Positions 17,901-29,124 of a stretch of 64,000 nt of DNA are shown here, piece after piece. The notes beneath the pieces were generated by a model. That model saw nothing but the letters and a program-made list of their open reading frames with translations, did no database searches and was not told where the DNA came from. The stretch is from Ditylenchus dipsaci (taxonomy: Eukaryota; Nematoda; Chromadorea; Rhabditida; Anguinidae), in NCBI GenBank assembly GCA_004194705.1, contig SADC01000587.1, positions 61,855 to 125,854 of the forward strand. The letters are read 5' to 3'. The position numbers were made by a program, and so were the translations under genes. Positions within the stretch are counted from its first letter, which is position 1. The number at the start of each line of letters is the position of its first letter.

Positions 17901-20250
17901 CATAGATTCAATTTGTTTAGCATCTGTAAGGTAGAGCTTGCCTGGTCCAATGGCAGAAAATACTTTGCTGAACAGGCAGTTTGTTTTTGACGGTATTTTG
18001 AGTAAATTTGATTAGAAAGTATCGTATTCACTCTATTAATCGCTCACCCTCTAATAAACGCCCACCCCTCGCTTTTTGACTAGGCTTTCAGAGTTAGGGC
18101 CATTTTTGATTTACAATTTCAAGATTTTTGAGGGGTTGAAAATTAATCGCGCAAGGGCGATTAATAGAGTGAATACGGTAGTTTTTTTGAACTAGAGTTG
18201 TCAAAAATCTAGTTCAAAAAAGAGTAAAAGGGCATTTTTACTATTTTTGAAGGAAAGGGCCATTTCATCCAATACTTGTTTTAATTTTGAAGCGAAAAAA
18301 ACAGATTTTGACTAAAATTTTTAAAATATAAAAAGATTCAGCTTTTCGAAGGAAGAACCATTCTTGTTAAAAAGACAGGTCAATAACCAGCAATAAGACT
18401 GGTTATTATTTATCAATAAAATCTACTAGAAAAGTCAAAAAAATAATAGTACAGCATATTTCTGCGTGCACTTGGAAAGCTCGGGTGGAATATGCTTGAT
18501 AAAAATTTTTTATTACAGATATATAACAGAATCGGTACCCATTTCTTGTCTTAGTCCCGCCTGTTGTTTTTCAAATTTTATTAATGGCAATAACATAAAA
18601 TATTCCCTATATTTTTTACAAACTTTCGTTTTTGCGAGCCATTGGGCTAAGAAAGAAAAAATGAATAGACATTAAAATAAAAAAATATAAATTGCAAAAA
18701 AACTGAAGAAAAAACAACAGGGGGACCAAAGCAAGAAATCGATACCCATTTTAAACCAGGGCGAAATCCTGTAAAATCCACATTTATGACCTATATTTTT
18801 GGTTAACTATTTAATGAGGGTTGACTATGCATTACAAAACACGTCTAACCTGTTGACTGCCTCCTGACTTGTTGCCATTTCCAAAAAAGTTCGGATAGGG
18901 ATGGCCTCATCTTGAGCAGACAATGGCTCACCTAGATTCAGCAAATGTCCAGACTCGTTAGGATTTATCTCGACCTCAAAATATGCTTCAATGTTGCATC
19001 TGGAATCACCACAATAGTTTGAGTGAAGGGGTCTACTTCTTCCATTTCAACCGCAATTTGTTGCTGAAATAAACTGCTTTTAAGGGAACTATTTATTTCA
19101 TAAAAACACCCCAACTTTCTCAATTTTGATGGGCTGAGAAGTGTAGAGACTAGCTTTGTTGTCATACACAAAGCTGCCATTTCCGGTCATTCCAAAATTC
19201 ACTGTCTTGGTACACACTCGATTTAACAAATCAAAGCAGAGCTTTCGATTCAATGCTTGTTGGCCGCTGTAAATTAAACAAAATGTATTTTTTATGACAA
19301 AATAGACAGATGAGAAATTCGAAAACAAGTCTGGAACCTATGCCACCCCTTCCCTTTTTAACAGTGCTGTAAATCTTGGCATCGGCTTAACTTTAGGCTC
19401 CTATTTCTCGCAGTAATTAACAATACCCAGCCCGGTGGCGCTGATTAATAGGTAGCTCAGACATCGGCACCGGGCTAGGAATGAAAGAAATAATCATTTA
19501 AACCTTCTACATAGCGGCACCGGCTTGGCATCGAAACAATTTTAACGTGAAATTCTCGTGTGAATTGTTTCGGTGCCGAGCCGGTGCCGCTATGTAGAAA
19601 GGTTTAAATGACTAATTTTTTATTCCTAGCCCGGTGCCGATGTCATAGCTACATATTAATCCGCGGCACCGGGCTGGGTATTACTAATAACTGCGAGCAA
19701 CAGGTGCCTGAAGTTTAGCCGGTGCCGAGATTACAGCACTGCTTTTTAACCGAAATTTGAAAATATGGACAAGAAGGGAAGACTCTTAACCTCCACGAGC
19801 TCAACCAATTCTGCTTTTTCAATTTCAATTGAGCACCTACAATCTTTTTTGACATTCGGGGGCTCAAAAATAACTGAATAAGGTATTTTTATTTGTGTAA
19901 AGTTCAAAGTCCCAACAAAAAACTGAACTCACTCGCCCGATCCTTTGGTCAAGCTTCTTTTCAGATTCTTTCCATCAGCGTTATTTAGACTGCAAAGATC
20001 AATTTGAACATCATAGCGCCAAACTTGTTGTTTGGGCTCAAGTTGGATCATAAACATAGAGCATAGACCACTTTCCGTGTGTTTGAAATTGGTAGCAAGG
20101 GCAGGTGGGCGAGGTCCAGTTGTGCTAATTTTGAGTGATTGAAAGGCCTGAATAGTTCATTTTTCAAACACAGTTTTAAGAAACACCTAATACCAATGTG
20201 GAAGACGGCGCATTGGCTTTTTCCAAGCGTTTAAGGCGTTTAGATGGCAT
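11983..20250 (-). CDS. WAGO-type (nematode secondary) Argonaute
   Basis: Argonaute binding small RNAs for silencing. Nineteen exons on the minus strand, from ATG at 20250 to TAA at 11983; boundaries 20250-20194, 20147-19933, 19266-19116, 19063-18850, 17967-17810, 17761-17645, 17347-17266, 17210-17139, 17093-16943, 16562-16359, 16303-16209, 15759-15575, 15530-15487, 14722-14595, 14538-14394, 14125-13921, 13620-13382, 13321-13122, 12109-11983. About 930 residues. N domain about 40-210, PAZ about 265-410 (ends YPQLPGV), MID about 505-625, PIWI about 625-900. Catalytic positions are D641 (GLDVSH), E697, D733 (RDGVSEGQY), but the final His is Ala (QYALLKDE, about 833), so slicing is probably lost. 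In the MID pocket the usual Tyr is His (about 567), while Lys571, Gln582 and Lys607/611 are kept. Four one-base gaps (near 18995, 14034, 13973, 13551) break frame; they look like homopolymer miscalls. Class assignment by family wording is inference. Confidence 0.9.
12168..13062. mobile_element. Nested foldback in last Argonaute intron
   Basis: Long inverted arms run from CTATAGAATCCACCC (12171) to its complement (ends about 13060). Shared arm words are GGACCCGTCCCATTTTGATC, GCCTTGGTCCCC and CCCGCCAAAACATTTTTAAA. Inside, about 12480-12790, sits a second inverted-repeat unit of the GTCTAAGGTATG family. The plus- and minus-strand readings across it are arm read-through. It occupies nearly all of the 1-kb intron before the final exon. 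Confidence 0.65.
13645..13877. mobile_element. MITE with CTATAGAATACCCCCC ends in Argonaute intron
   Basis: Inverted ends GCTACTATAGAATACCCCCC and complement. Internal text (AAATCGCTGTAACTAC, GGCCAGCGTACGGAAGTTGT) recurs at 4190-4440 and 58603-58810, showing a dispersed family. Confidence 0.65.
15845..16045. repeat. GC-rich block in an Argonaute intron
   Basis: About 200 bp of C/G-rich sequence (GGGCCCACCCCGCCCCGGGG at 15859 onward) stands out sharply in an AT-rich intron. Related but shorter GC-rich text (GCCCGGGCCTG, GGCCGGGACGGCCC) is at 15008-15075 in the intron between exons 13 and 14. It looks like a dispersed repeat, possibly of hAT type; no coding reading or clear target duplication was found. 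Confidence 0.4.
18022..18178. mobile_element. CCGTATTC-type MITE in Argonaute intron
   Basis: 157-bp copy of the family at 9898-10220: ends T/CCGTATTCACTCTATTAATCG and complement, TA on both sides. It sits in the 880-bp intron between exons 4 and 5. Confidence 0.65.
19362..19741. mobile_element. hAT-type MITE with GC-rich arms, 8-bp TSD
   Basis: Termini CAGTGCTGTAA and complement, with a perfect 8-bp duplication CTTTTTAA at 19354-19361 and 19742-19749. Both CAG ends and the 8-bp size are typical of hAT elements. Arms contain repeated GGTGCCG and CCGGGCT words that make long GC-rich stems. It lies in the 666-bp intron between Argonaute exons 2 and 3; skipping the whole interval keeps the reading phase, so the element is cleanly intronic. 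Confidence 0.8.
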
Positions 20251-21726
20251 AATTGGACACAGTTTTAGATATGAAGTGATTAGAAGCAAGTTTAGAGCCA
20301 AGAAAATCAATGTCTTTGTCTAAATTTTTATTTATTATCAGTCAAAGATCTCAATTCAACTACTGGAAAATTTTCTTATTGTACCTTATACCTTGACTGC
20401 GGCACGGAAAAAATTCCGCTGAATATTCTTTTATGACATCCCTTCTGACACTGGATTCGTGTTTAGCATGATTGATTTGCTTATTAACCTTTACTCAAAT
20501 TTAGACTGATTGTCAAATTACTTTCGTAACAAAAAATGATATTTTTTTTCAAATTTGACTGCGATTATTTAATTTTTTTGCTAGGTGCTTTAAGGTGAGC
20601 TACGAAAATACTCCAAGTTATAAAGAGCTTCTACTTAAATTCAGCGCGGTGCGAATGCGGAATTGCGTGCACAATGAATTTTTTTGCGTTCCGCACCGGT
20701 TTCCGCATCCGCATCCGTTTTTTGGTGTTCACAATGCATCCGCACATAATGTGCCTAAGTAATACTGAATTGTTTTTTTGATTTATAGCTTCACAAATAT
20801 TTCATGCATAAATGTAAATATAAGGTGAGATGGTGAAAAATTCTTTAATTTTAATTATAATTATTCTAAAGTCTCAGAAAGCAAGTATCAGGCGAATAAA
20901 GTAAAAAAAAGAGTATCTCGAGTTAATAATATAGGCGTCAATACCACAAAATAATTCAAAATTTTTGAAAGCTTCCGGATCGGCGTCCGCACCACATCCG
21001 CGTCCCCTAAGCCTATTATGAACACGCTTCCGCAACGTCTTCCGCATCCGGATGCGGTCCGCAATGTGGAGGCATTGTGAACACCAAAAAGGCGGATGCG
21101 GTGCGGATACGGACGTCATTGTGCATGTAGGGTAAGAAAGGCCAGAAAAATGAAAGTCTCAACTACAAAATATATAATAAGATTTAATATATTTTTTCTA
21201 AGAATGGCAAGGAATTATAACAAGTTTCCGTCTGAGCTATTCAATATCCCTAGGCTGGGTTCCTTTAGAACTATATGGTGTCCAGTGAAACCCAGAATTT
21301 TTAGAAAACTTTGTCAAGGGCTTCCGCAGACCGGTGAAATCTCAAAAAAACTTTGATGTTTCAGCCAACAGCTTAAAAAAGTTTTAACTGGAAATAACTT
21401 ACAAAAACTCACTAACAGAGAAAGAATATACTGACCCGACTATTTAAAAAAAAAGATTGGTTTAAACTTGAAAGGAATGTAAAAACAGGGAACTCAAAAA
21501 ATGCGACAGTTTTTATTGGACACCCTGTACCTTGAAAAATACCAATTTGTCTAAACTGCATAAATTTTAATCTATCCTACTTCTGCTGCTGCTTAAACAA
21601 TGCTAAACTACTATTGTCTCCATAATCATTGTTTGTATGGTCACGTCATTTTGGCGTAAATAAATAAATGAATAAATATGAAGAACACTTCGGTATGTTA
21701 TCGACCATGCTAAACACCAATCTGGT
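20251..21726. repeat. Intergenic repeats upstream of the Argonaute
   Basis: No gene seen. A foldback at about 20660-21127 has GC-rich arms (GCATCCGCATCCG and complements, GGTGTTCACAATGC). A second element at about 21262-21536 has GGTGTCC-type ends (TGGTGTCCAGTG and GGACACCCTGTAC) and matches the one at 46508-46775 in reverse. The Argonaute promoter would lie in 20251-20650, which shows no recognisable motif. Confidence 0.5.
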
Positions 21727-22940
21727 TTAACACACCGGCTCCGGTGCGTGACCTTCATGGCTTCTAGCGCAGAATTTTACGCTAAACGCGATGGTGAAAA
21801 AAGTTCAAAAAAAGTTGGTATCTGCGGGTCATCTGCCCCTTTCTGAACCACCCAAGTCGAGATTTCTGCTCATGCAACTTTAAAGGGGCAGATCTCGCTA
21901 AATTTATTCATTCATTATTTCAATTTTAAATTTAACAGAAAGCGCAGATGACTGGCTTTCTAACGACATATCGTTGAGGGGTATATATATATTATATAAG
22001 AGATTTAAGCTCTAAAGAAACAATTGTGCCATTTTTAAAAAACGGTGTCAGTATTTTGAAATGCAAAAATGGCATAGAGCCGTTAGTTTACTCAACAATG
22101 TATACAATTTGAGAGAGCATGAAAAACGAAACCAGAAAGTAATTTGAAAAATACTATAAACAGTCTTCTGGAGTTTTTATCAAGACTATCAAAAAATTGC
22201 AAAGTAGATTTTGACGTGAAATATTGATTTCGCTGAGAAAACCTGATTTCTTGACACCAAATTCGTGTTCAACTCGGTCGATTTGCTCAAAACACTACTT
22301 TTAAAAATTATGAATTGCTGTCATTCAATTCCGCTCAAGACAACAATTATTCAAATCTTTAATTTTTCGAAGTTTGAATGTTTGTTGTCTTGAGCGGAAT
22401 TTAAAATTTTACAGCAATTCATGAAGTTTAAAAGCAGTTTGAAAATAAAATCGACTATGCTGAACATAAATCCGGTGTTAGAAATTCAGGTTTTTTTAGC
22501 TAAATAAAAGTTTTATGTGAAAATTATCCTTAGACTTTTTTTGATAGTCTTGCGAAAAAGTCTAGAAGACTGTCCGTAGTATTTTTTAAAGTATTTTCTG
22601 GTGCAGTTTTTCATGCTCTCTCAAATGGTATATATTTTTGAGTGAACTAACGACCCTTTGGCACTTTTTTGCATTAAAAAGTACCGACACCGAATGACAC
22701 AACTGCTTCTTTTGAGCTAAAATCTCTCACATAAATATCATATACCCTCAACAATGTGTCGTTAGAAAGCCAGTCATCTGCGCTTTCTGGTAAATTTAAA
22801 ATTTAAATAATAAATGAATAAATAAATTTAAATAAATTTAAAGTTGCATGAGCAGAAATCTCGACTTGGGTGGTTCAGAAAGGGGCAGATGACCCGCAGA
22901 TACCAACTTTTTTTTGATTTTTTTTCACCATGGTGTTCAC

Positions 22941-25041
22941 TGAACATAAATATGAAAATTACTAGTGATCCCAAAATCGACGTATCTTTAAGTTAAATAT
23001 TCCTTTCTTTTCATAATGAAAGTCATTTACTGTTTTCAGATCAGTGGACCAGCACCGGGCGCAAGTCCATTGCTATTGATCGAACAATTGCGGAAATGAT
23101 TTGCGTGGATGCAGCGCCACTTGCCATTGTACATAGAAAGGATTTCGTCGCCTTTTTCATATCGTCGCACCACAGTACAAAGTCAAGTAAGATTTCCCAT
23201 TTCCTCTTCTTGATTCTTTAACGTATTTCAGGTCACGTAAATTCTACATGCAGACAGAAATCCCAAAATATATGCACAGCTGAAGCGCAAGATCATCGCT
23301 GATTCATCAAAAGCGCCGTACTTCTGCTTCACCTCCGACGCTTGGAGCTGAAAGGACAGGTTGTTGAGATTCCCAAATGAACTTTTTAGGGTATTATGAA
23401 TTTTAGTTCCCATTCGTTGATCCCGTTGACAGTGCATTTTTTGGACGCCGACATGAACCGTTCTTTTCTTGTGTTGGCCGCAATTCCGATAAAAGTCATA
23501 AAGCAATCGACCTCTCTGTGGTGCTTCTGGAAGTCATCGAGGAATTTCAAATAAGTGCTGACAAGATTCACATGCTGCTTCGCGATGCTGCACCAAATAT
23601 GCGATTGACCAGTCGGCTGATGTGAGTCGAATCATTTGACTGTTTTCTTCATAAACTTCAAGTGGTGTGTTCTATTTTGAAACAAATACTTAACTTGATT
23701 TTTAGTGTGTCAAGGACGCCTTGTCTATTCTTCCTGAATTCAGCTTAACTCTGGAAAACGTGAAGAAACTGATTCGAAAGGTACGCAAATCGCCAATCAA
23801 CCGGGAGTACTTGAACGAACTGAAGAAATCTCTGGAAATGCCGAAACACATTTTGATCAAGGTAGCTCATTATATTTTAAAGTCAAGTTTATGTTTTTAT
23901 TTTAGGCAACAGAAGTTAGGTGGAATTCGACTTATTTGATGCTGGAAAGGTTTCTCGCTAACAAAGCAGCTCTCATTATGTTTACCGCTGAAGTCAAGGG
24001 ATTACCAAGCTTCTCTCCAATGGAATGGGAATTAATGAGAAAAGTCGTCGAGATGCTCAAGCCGATCTACAATGTCACAATTGATCTGCAATCAAGAAGG
24101 GCTACAATTTCTTCAGTAGTTCCAATCTTTCGTGCTTGGTTCATCTTTGCAAAGACTTGGGATTCCTCTCGGCAATGTTTGCGCGGCAATTGCGAATTCT
24201 CTGGAAATGAGAATGCTTGGATGAGAAACAACAGGCACAATTTTAAACTGAATTTTTCTTCGGTTTTGTACAAAATTTAGTTTAGAAACCTGTGCTTGGC
24301 TACAATGCTCGATCCTCGCTACAAGCTGGCCTTTTCGAGGAGGAGGATCGTCCGATGTATCGAAGTTGGCTTGAAGAACAAGGTCTTGAAATAACTCAGG
24401 ATAAAGAAAGTGAAAGGAACACTATCGTCGAATCGCCTCCGGATACAGGAATAAACTCTCTATTGCAAAACTTTCTTCTGGTAAAAAATTCTCTTCTATT
24501 GTCTCTTAATTTGTGGTCAATTCTGTTCAGGATCGCAGCAATCAGCCAGCAGAAATGCCAATGCAGTACTTTGAGCGAACATCAAAGACTATGATAGAAG
24601 TCGCCGAATATCTTGCTGAGCCTATTCAGAGCAGTTCACTCGATCCATTCGTCTATTGGCGCAGAAATGCGAACAAATGGCCAGTTCTTACAGTTTTGGT
24701 CCGAAAGTACCTCAGTGCGCCGCCTGGTTCGACAGAAAGTGAAAGATTCTTCTCTACAGCAGGGCTTATTGTGAACGATCTCAGAAAATCTTTGTCTCCG
24801 CTGAATTTGAAAATGCGATCGTTGCTTCATCATAACCTTAGCGCTTATAACTTTGAATATGAGTTTTGATTGTTTCACGTGTTGTTATGAAATTGGCTGA
24901 ATAAAGTTTTATGAGAAAATTTTTAAAAATATCCGATATCCGGTATCCGATAACCGATATCCGGCACATATTTTATTATTATTATTATTATTTCATATCC
25001 GGCATCCGATCCGATATTTTTGACAATCCGGTACAGCCCTA
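22941..25041 (+). mobile_element. hAT transposon nested in the foldback
   Basis: The right terminus is ATCCGGTACAGCCCTA (ends 25041), a hAT-style TAGGG end preceded by many CCGATATCCG words. The flanks GTGTTCAC (22933-22940) and ATGTTCAG (25042-25049) are a plausible slightly decayed 8-bp duplication of the foldback's own arm. The left terminus is not recognisable. It encodes the transposase relic at 23041-24869. Confidence 0.6.
23041..24869 (+). pseudogene. hAT transposase, decayed
   Basis: The segments follow hAT order. IAEMICVDAAPLAIV comes near 23085, and IPKIYAQLKRKIIADS with FTSDAWS follows near 23255-23347. Then come VLLEVIEEFQISADKIH (about 23520) and TEVRWNSTYLMLERFLANK (about 23908). 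LATMLDPRYKLAF follows near 24298. An intact dimerisation region closes it (DPFVYWRRN, YLSAPPGSTESERFFSTAG, NDLRKSLSPLNLKM), ending at TGA 24867-24869. In-frame stops (23348) and several frame changes interrupt it. No N-terminal BED finger is seen. Some breaks may be sequence errors, but there are too many for a working gene. Confidence 0.85.
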
Positions 25042-25144
25042 ATGTTCAGCGTAAAGCTCTGCGTTAGGAGCCATAAAGGTCACGCACCGGAGCCGGTGTG
25101 TTGAAGCTTTTCGAATTTGTTAGAGACTTCAAAAATGATTTATA

Positions 25145-25386
25145 CAGTATTTCCTCTAATAGAGTCCCTGGTGGCTTTTTTTTGGAATCTAAAATTATTT
25201 TTGTTGATCTCAAATCGAAAGTCCAATGAAAATCCAAAATCGAAAAGCAGAAGCGGTAGAGCTCGTGGAAGTTAAGAAAATGAAATAAACAGCGTTGCAA
25301 AATGTTTTCTCTGCCCTGAGTTACAGACCTTCAAAGTGGAGGGGGTGGCTCTATTAGGAAGGGGGGCTCTATTAGAGGAAATACGG
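25145..25386. mobile_element. CCGTATTTCC-family MITE
   Basis: Ends CAGTATTTCCTCTAATAGAG and TATTAGAGGAAATACGG, TA on both sides. Interior is AT-rich without coding. Confidence 0.65.
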
Positions 25387-26215
25387 TAAGTATTATTCAC
25401 TTTTTCGATTTAACGGGTACTCCATTTAAAGTTAGCATCCGAAATCCCGAGATCATTTTGAAATTTACTTGATTTTCGCGTTATCAATAATAAAAGAAGG
25501 CGTTACTCAAAACAAGAGCTTTATCAAAAAGCAATCATCTATGTATATAAAACAAATAGCAGCTGTGTGAAAGAAAGGAAGTGGCTAATTTAGCACCACC
25601 AAAATGAAATTTTCAACAGTATTTAAGCACAAGCAGCCAAAACATTCTAGAAGGTTGAAATGAGAACTGCACTACAAATAAGAGGCAGAAAAATGCGAAA
25701 AGGCGAGCAAGAGAGCGGTCCACTGTGTGTTCAACTTTCATACGAACACACACATATGTTATTTGGCTATTTCGAAACAAAGGCACGTCTCTTTAAAAAT
25801 TGATCGTGTAAATATATATATTGATACAAATAAATAAAGTAAATGGTAAAAATAATCACGGCTTTTATAGGAAATTGCAAAAATTATATTTTGCTACTTT
25901 AGGTTTAAAAAGGGTAATGAAAAAGGAGTAAACTAATCAATGAGTGGGAGCACTGAAATGAGGACAGACTTTAAGGGTGGAATTTTGACTGTAAAAGGGG
26001 ATTTTTTCAAACCTCAGTTAATTTTATTTTTATTTTTAACCCCTTATTTTTTTTACACCAGACGATTAAACCGTGAATCCACCCGACGAAAAAATTATTA
26101 GATCAATAATCTCGATAATTTTTTTTAGAATAGTTTGCCCTGGTCTAATCAAAGGCGTCCCGGTAGTTTCGAAGTTATTTTATAACTTACGTTTTTATCG
26201 GTGCTATAGTGGACA

Positions 26216-26486
26216 TAAGCCTTTACGGGACGCAACAAACTCGCCAACGAAAAACTCGTTAACGCAAAAGGCTCGCAAATGCCATAGCTCTCCAACGCAA
26301 AAACTCGCCAACGTAAAAGACTCGCCGACGTCAAATCTCGCCAACGGCGAATCTGCCAAGGGCAAATCTCGCCGACGACGAAACTCGCCAATGGCCAAAA
26401 CTCGCCAACGCAGAACTTGCCAACTCGCCAACGGCGAAACTCGCCAACCAAAAACTTGCCAACGCAGAACTTGCCATTGCGGGACC
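26216..26486 (+). repeat. Degenerate minisatellite of CTCGCCAACG units
   Basis: About sixteen imperfect copies of a 12-20 bp unit whose core is ACTCGCCAACG, all in one orientation. The long readings on both strands here are repeat read-through (the unit is in frame for long distances), not genes. A short array with the same core is at 31909-31990. Confidence 0.8.
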
Positions 26487-27004
26487 CACAAATATACATT
26501 TTAAATATTTTTTAAGGAATTTTTTTATTTTTCTATTCTGTATAAAAATACATATATTTAATTCAAGAATAAGTTTGTTATTGTGAAAATACAATAACAA
26601 ACTACTTTTATTACTATCTTTTATTACGTCTAAAATAAACTACTACCATTAAAAATATACCATTAAAGGAGCGGGAACCTTTTATGCGCATCGTCTAGGC
26701 CTTAGGTTCGACTACCACTGGCTGCATGTCTTATTTTTTCATCTCCTTCTTTTTTTTATTTATAAGTTTTGTATATAGTATTATACATGTTTGTTTGTTT
26801 GTCTGCAGACAATTGATGTTTTTGGTTTTTTTTGTTGGTTTTCGGTCAATTTTTTTTAAATTGAAGGTTGGAATCGCAGGAGTAGAATGGTTGTTTCAGT
26901 TTTTGGGTTTGAGATTTTTTTTGGTTTCAATTTTTAGGTTTTAGTGGGCAAATTGTCGTTTTTTTCGTTCTGGAGTCAAAATCTCGGAGCTAAGTAGTGA
27001 TCAT

Positions 27005-27412
27005 AGTGACCGCGCCGTCCTTCGCCGTCCTAATTTTTTCAATCGCCGTCCTGCGTTTTAACCATATTTTCATTATGGACAGCTTTTTTATTTTATATCA
27101 TATAATCAGTTTTTATTTTTACACTTTATTTTTAGGCGACCGTCCATGTTTCTTTTCTTTTTATTTCAAAGAAATGGGGCCGTCCTGATTTTACACAAAA
27201 ATTTTTAAAAAAGTCGGTTGAATTAGGACGGCCTCATTTTTTTGAAATAAAAATGAAAGAAAACTTGGACGGTCGCCTGAAATTAAGTACAGAAATAAAA
27301 ACTGATTATATGTTGTAAATAAAAAAGCGGTCCATAATGAAAAATATGGTTAAAATGCAGGACGGTGATGAAAAAAATCAGGACGGCGTAGGACGGCGCG
27401 GTCACTATGGTA
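27005..27412. mobile_element. Foldback with CGCCGTCC ends
   Basis: Outer arms ATAGTGACCGCGCCGTCC and complement pair over about 200 bp each side, with an apex near 27205 (AAAAAATTTTTGTG region). The arms include GGCGACCGTCCATGTTT and its complement. No flanking duplication resolved. Confidence 0.65.
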
Positions 27413-27672
27413 GTGATACGGTCAAAGCGCACGATGCATTTTGTAACCCTGGATTACAGCTTTCTTTAAAAAAAAAGATCGGCGCGAAATGACGACTTTA
27501 AATAGGGGGTCTGTACTCGAGCATGGAAGTGGTCATTCGGAGGAAATTTGAATTTGGGTCTTTTTTGAAGTCTTTGTTTTTTGTCTCGAGAGGAAGGTTT
27601 TTTATACTGTCTTTGAGCCGTTTTTTATTAGTGTTCAATTCTTGTCTATTATATTTGTTAAGAAAGCAAGTA

Positions 27673-27869
27673 CCGTATATCTTCTAATAACGACCCATGG
27701 GGCCTTATTTTTCAACCCCTCTTTGGATGTGGGGCCTTATTAGAAGATGCCTTTTGGCCTTATTAGGCCTTATTTGAGGTGGGGCCTTTTTTCAACACCT
27801 CTTAACAGGTGGGCGTTATTAGAAGGTGAGGTCACAATAGAAGGTGGGGCCTTATTAGAAGATATACGG
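27673..27869. mobile_element. CCGTATATCTTC MITE
   Basis: 197 bp, ends CCGTATATCTTCTAATAACG and complement, TA duplication. Internally it repeats GGGGCCTTATTAGAAG several times. Confidence 0.7.
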
Positions 27870-28139
27870 TAAGTCGAATAAGAGAGCGTGTAGGGCTACC
27901 TGTAGAGTGGGTAAAGGTACCTGGAGAGCATGTAAGGGTACCTACAGTAAATTGATCTGCAGGTAAATTCAATGTTAATGTAAATTTGAATAGGGACTTG
28001 TCTCTGTACGAATTAACTTTCTATTTCAAGCTACAGTTTTTTGTGACTTTATTAATTTATACTTCATCCTCTTGAGCAGTTGTCTCTTTTCATTCTTTGA
28101 ATCAAGGCAATTGGATTAGGCTTAAATTTTGGTGCATTG

Positions 28140-28218
28140 ACGTTACGCCAATTTTATTCATATGAATAAAATTGGCGAAACGTTTCGCCTACATTATTCA
28201 TATGAATAAAATCGGCCA
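28140..28218. repeat. Two ATTCATATGAAT palindromes
   Basis: TTATTCATATGAATAA palindromes with GGCGAAACG or CGGCC flanks occur at about 28157 and 28195, and once more at 29795 with the same context (TACGCCTACATTATTCATAT). Function unknown; probably a small dispersed element. Confidence 0.5.
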
Positions 28219-28235
28219 ATTGTTTCGGCGGTTCG

Positions 28236-28312
28236 TACTCATTTGATCACAACTCATTTGATCCCACTCACTTGATCCCACTTATTTGATCACAACTCAT
28301 TTGATCCTAATT
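28236..28312 (+). repeat. Tandem array of CATTTGATCCCA units
   Basis: Five head-to-tail copies of a 14-16 bp unit of the form CTCATTTGATC(A/C)CA. It has no inverted partner nearby. The style is that of the array-type transposon ends seen elsewhere in the window, so it may be a solo end. Confidence 0.6.
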
Positions 28313-29124
28313 TAGGTACTAGGCTAATTCACTCCCGGTAAATTCATTTCCCGGCAAAATTTCGCCCAGTCATTCCTCAGTCAGTACTAGGTTTTGAATC
28401 CGCCTAATTCCATTAACTTTTTTGTGCTCATTTCATAACCTTTTCGGGGCAAATCTGTTTTGGGGAACCCATACCACACTAATCACCTAAATTATCCTCG
28501 AACTACTTCAAACCACTATAGAAAAATTTGAACGGCTCTAAAGCAACTGGATGTTCAGTTGACGAACCGACCTGTTGACTGATCGATGATCTAAGTATAA
28601 GTCAAACTGGACCATCCGGTAATTTTCAGGTCATAAAAGATCGAATAATGGGGTCTTCTTCTCTTTGTGGGCTCTCTGTTGTTGTTTTTTCAGTTTTCGT
28701 AAAGGCTGAATCATAAAGACCGAAAGTTCCTTACTCACTCGACCGTAGTTTCATACTTATCTCAAGACAACCAGGAGAGTAGCATTTTTTATTGATAAAG
28801 TAGGAGATTTTTTTGCAAATGTAACGAACAAATAAGTGACAAACGGAAAACATCATATTAGTTTTGAAATTCCTCATTTTGTTCTTCTCCCACCTCTACA
28901 ATTGGAAACTTCGCCAGATAATGCTGTACGACACTCCATTCAATTTAGGCCCTTCATTCGATCTGACGGCTGATAACCACGGAATTTCTATATACGGACT
29001 TTCTATAAATTTCTACATTCGTGTCGCCGCAGTCATACTCTGGACGAGGCTGGCGCAGCACTTTAACTGAATTCATTCTTGCTCTAGAGGATATAAAAAT
29101 TCAATGTTTAAGACTGATCTATAG

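Larger units (their letters stand above)
21731..25100. mobile_element. TTAA-type foldback element split by a hAT insertion
   Basis: The outer ends CACACCGGCTCCGGTGCGTG (21731) and its complement (ending 25100) are flanked by TTAA (21727-21730) and TTGA (25101-25104). The left part to about 22940 is a 1.2-kb foldback whose centre holds GTCTTGAGCGGAAT, the motif shared with foldbacks at 37200, 40680, 45790 and 58850. The right arm is interrupted after GGTGTTCA and resumes at 25042 with ATGTTCAGCGTAAAG, because a hAT transposon is inserted there. Confidence 0.7.

Noticed and set aside
19791..19858. Apparent extra Argonaute exon (acidic peptide ending ELVELVE)
   Set aside because: Including it breaks phase on at least one side, while joining 19933 directly to 19266 is in phase and matches the WAGO pattern.
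22933..25049. The CACACCGGCTCC repeats as the hAT element's own ends
   Set aside because: The foldback family elsewhere has the same neighbouring arm text without any hAT, and a hAT-style end (TACAGCCCTA) lies inside at 25041.
26073..26504. Long open readings on both strands in the CTCGCCAACG array
   Set aside because: The repeat unit itself lacks stops in several frames; the peptides are repetitive and have no start context or splice support.
26645..26725. tRNA gene suggested by GGTTCGACTACC
   Set aside because: No box A at the right distance and no cloverleaf pairing.
26216..28312. CRISPR-like arrays
   Set aside because: The repeats are degenerate, have no uniform spacers, and the genome is clearly eukaryotic.
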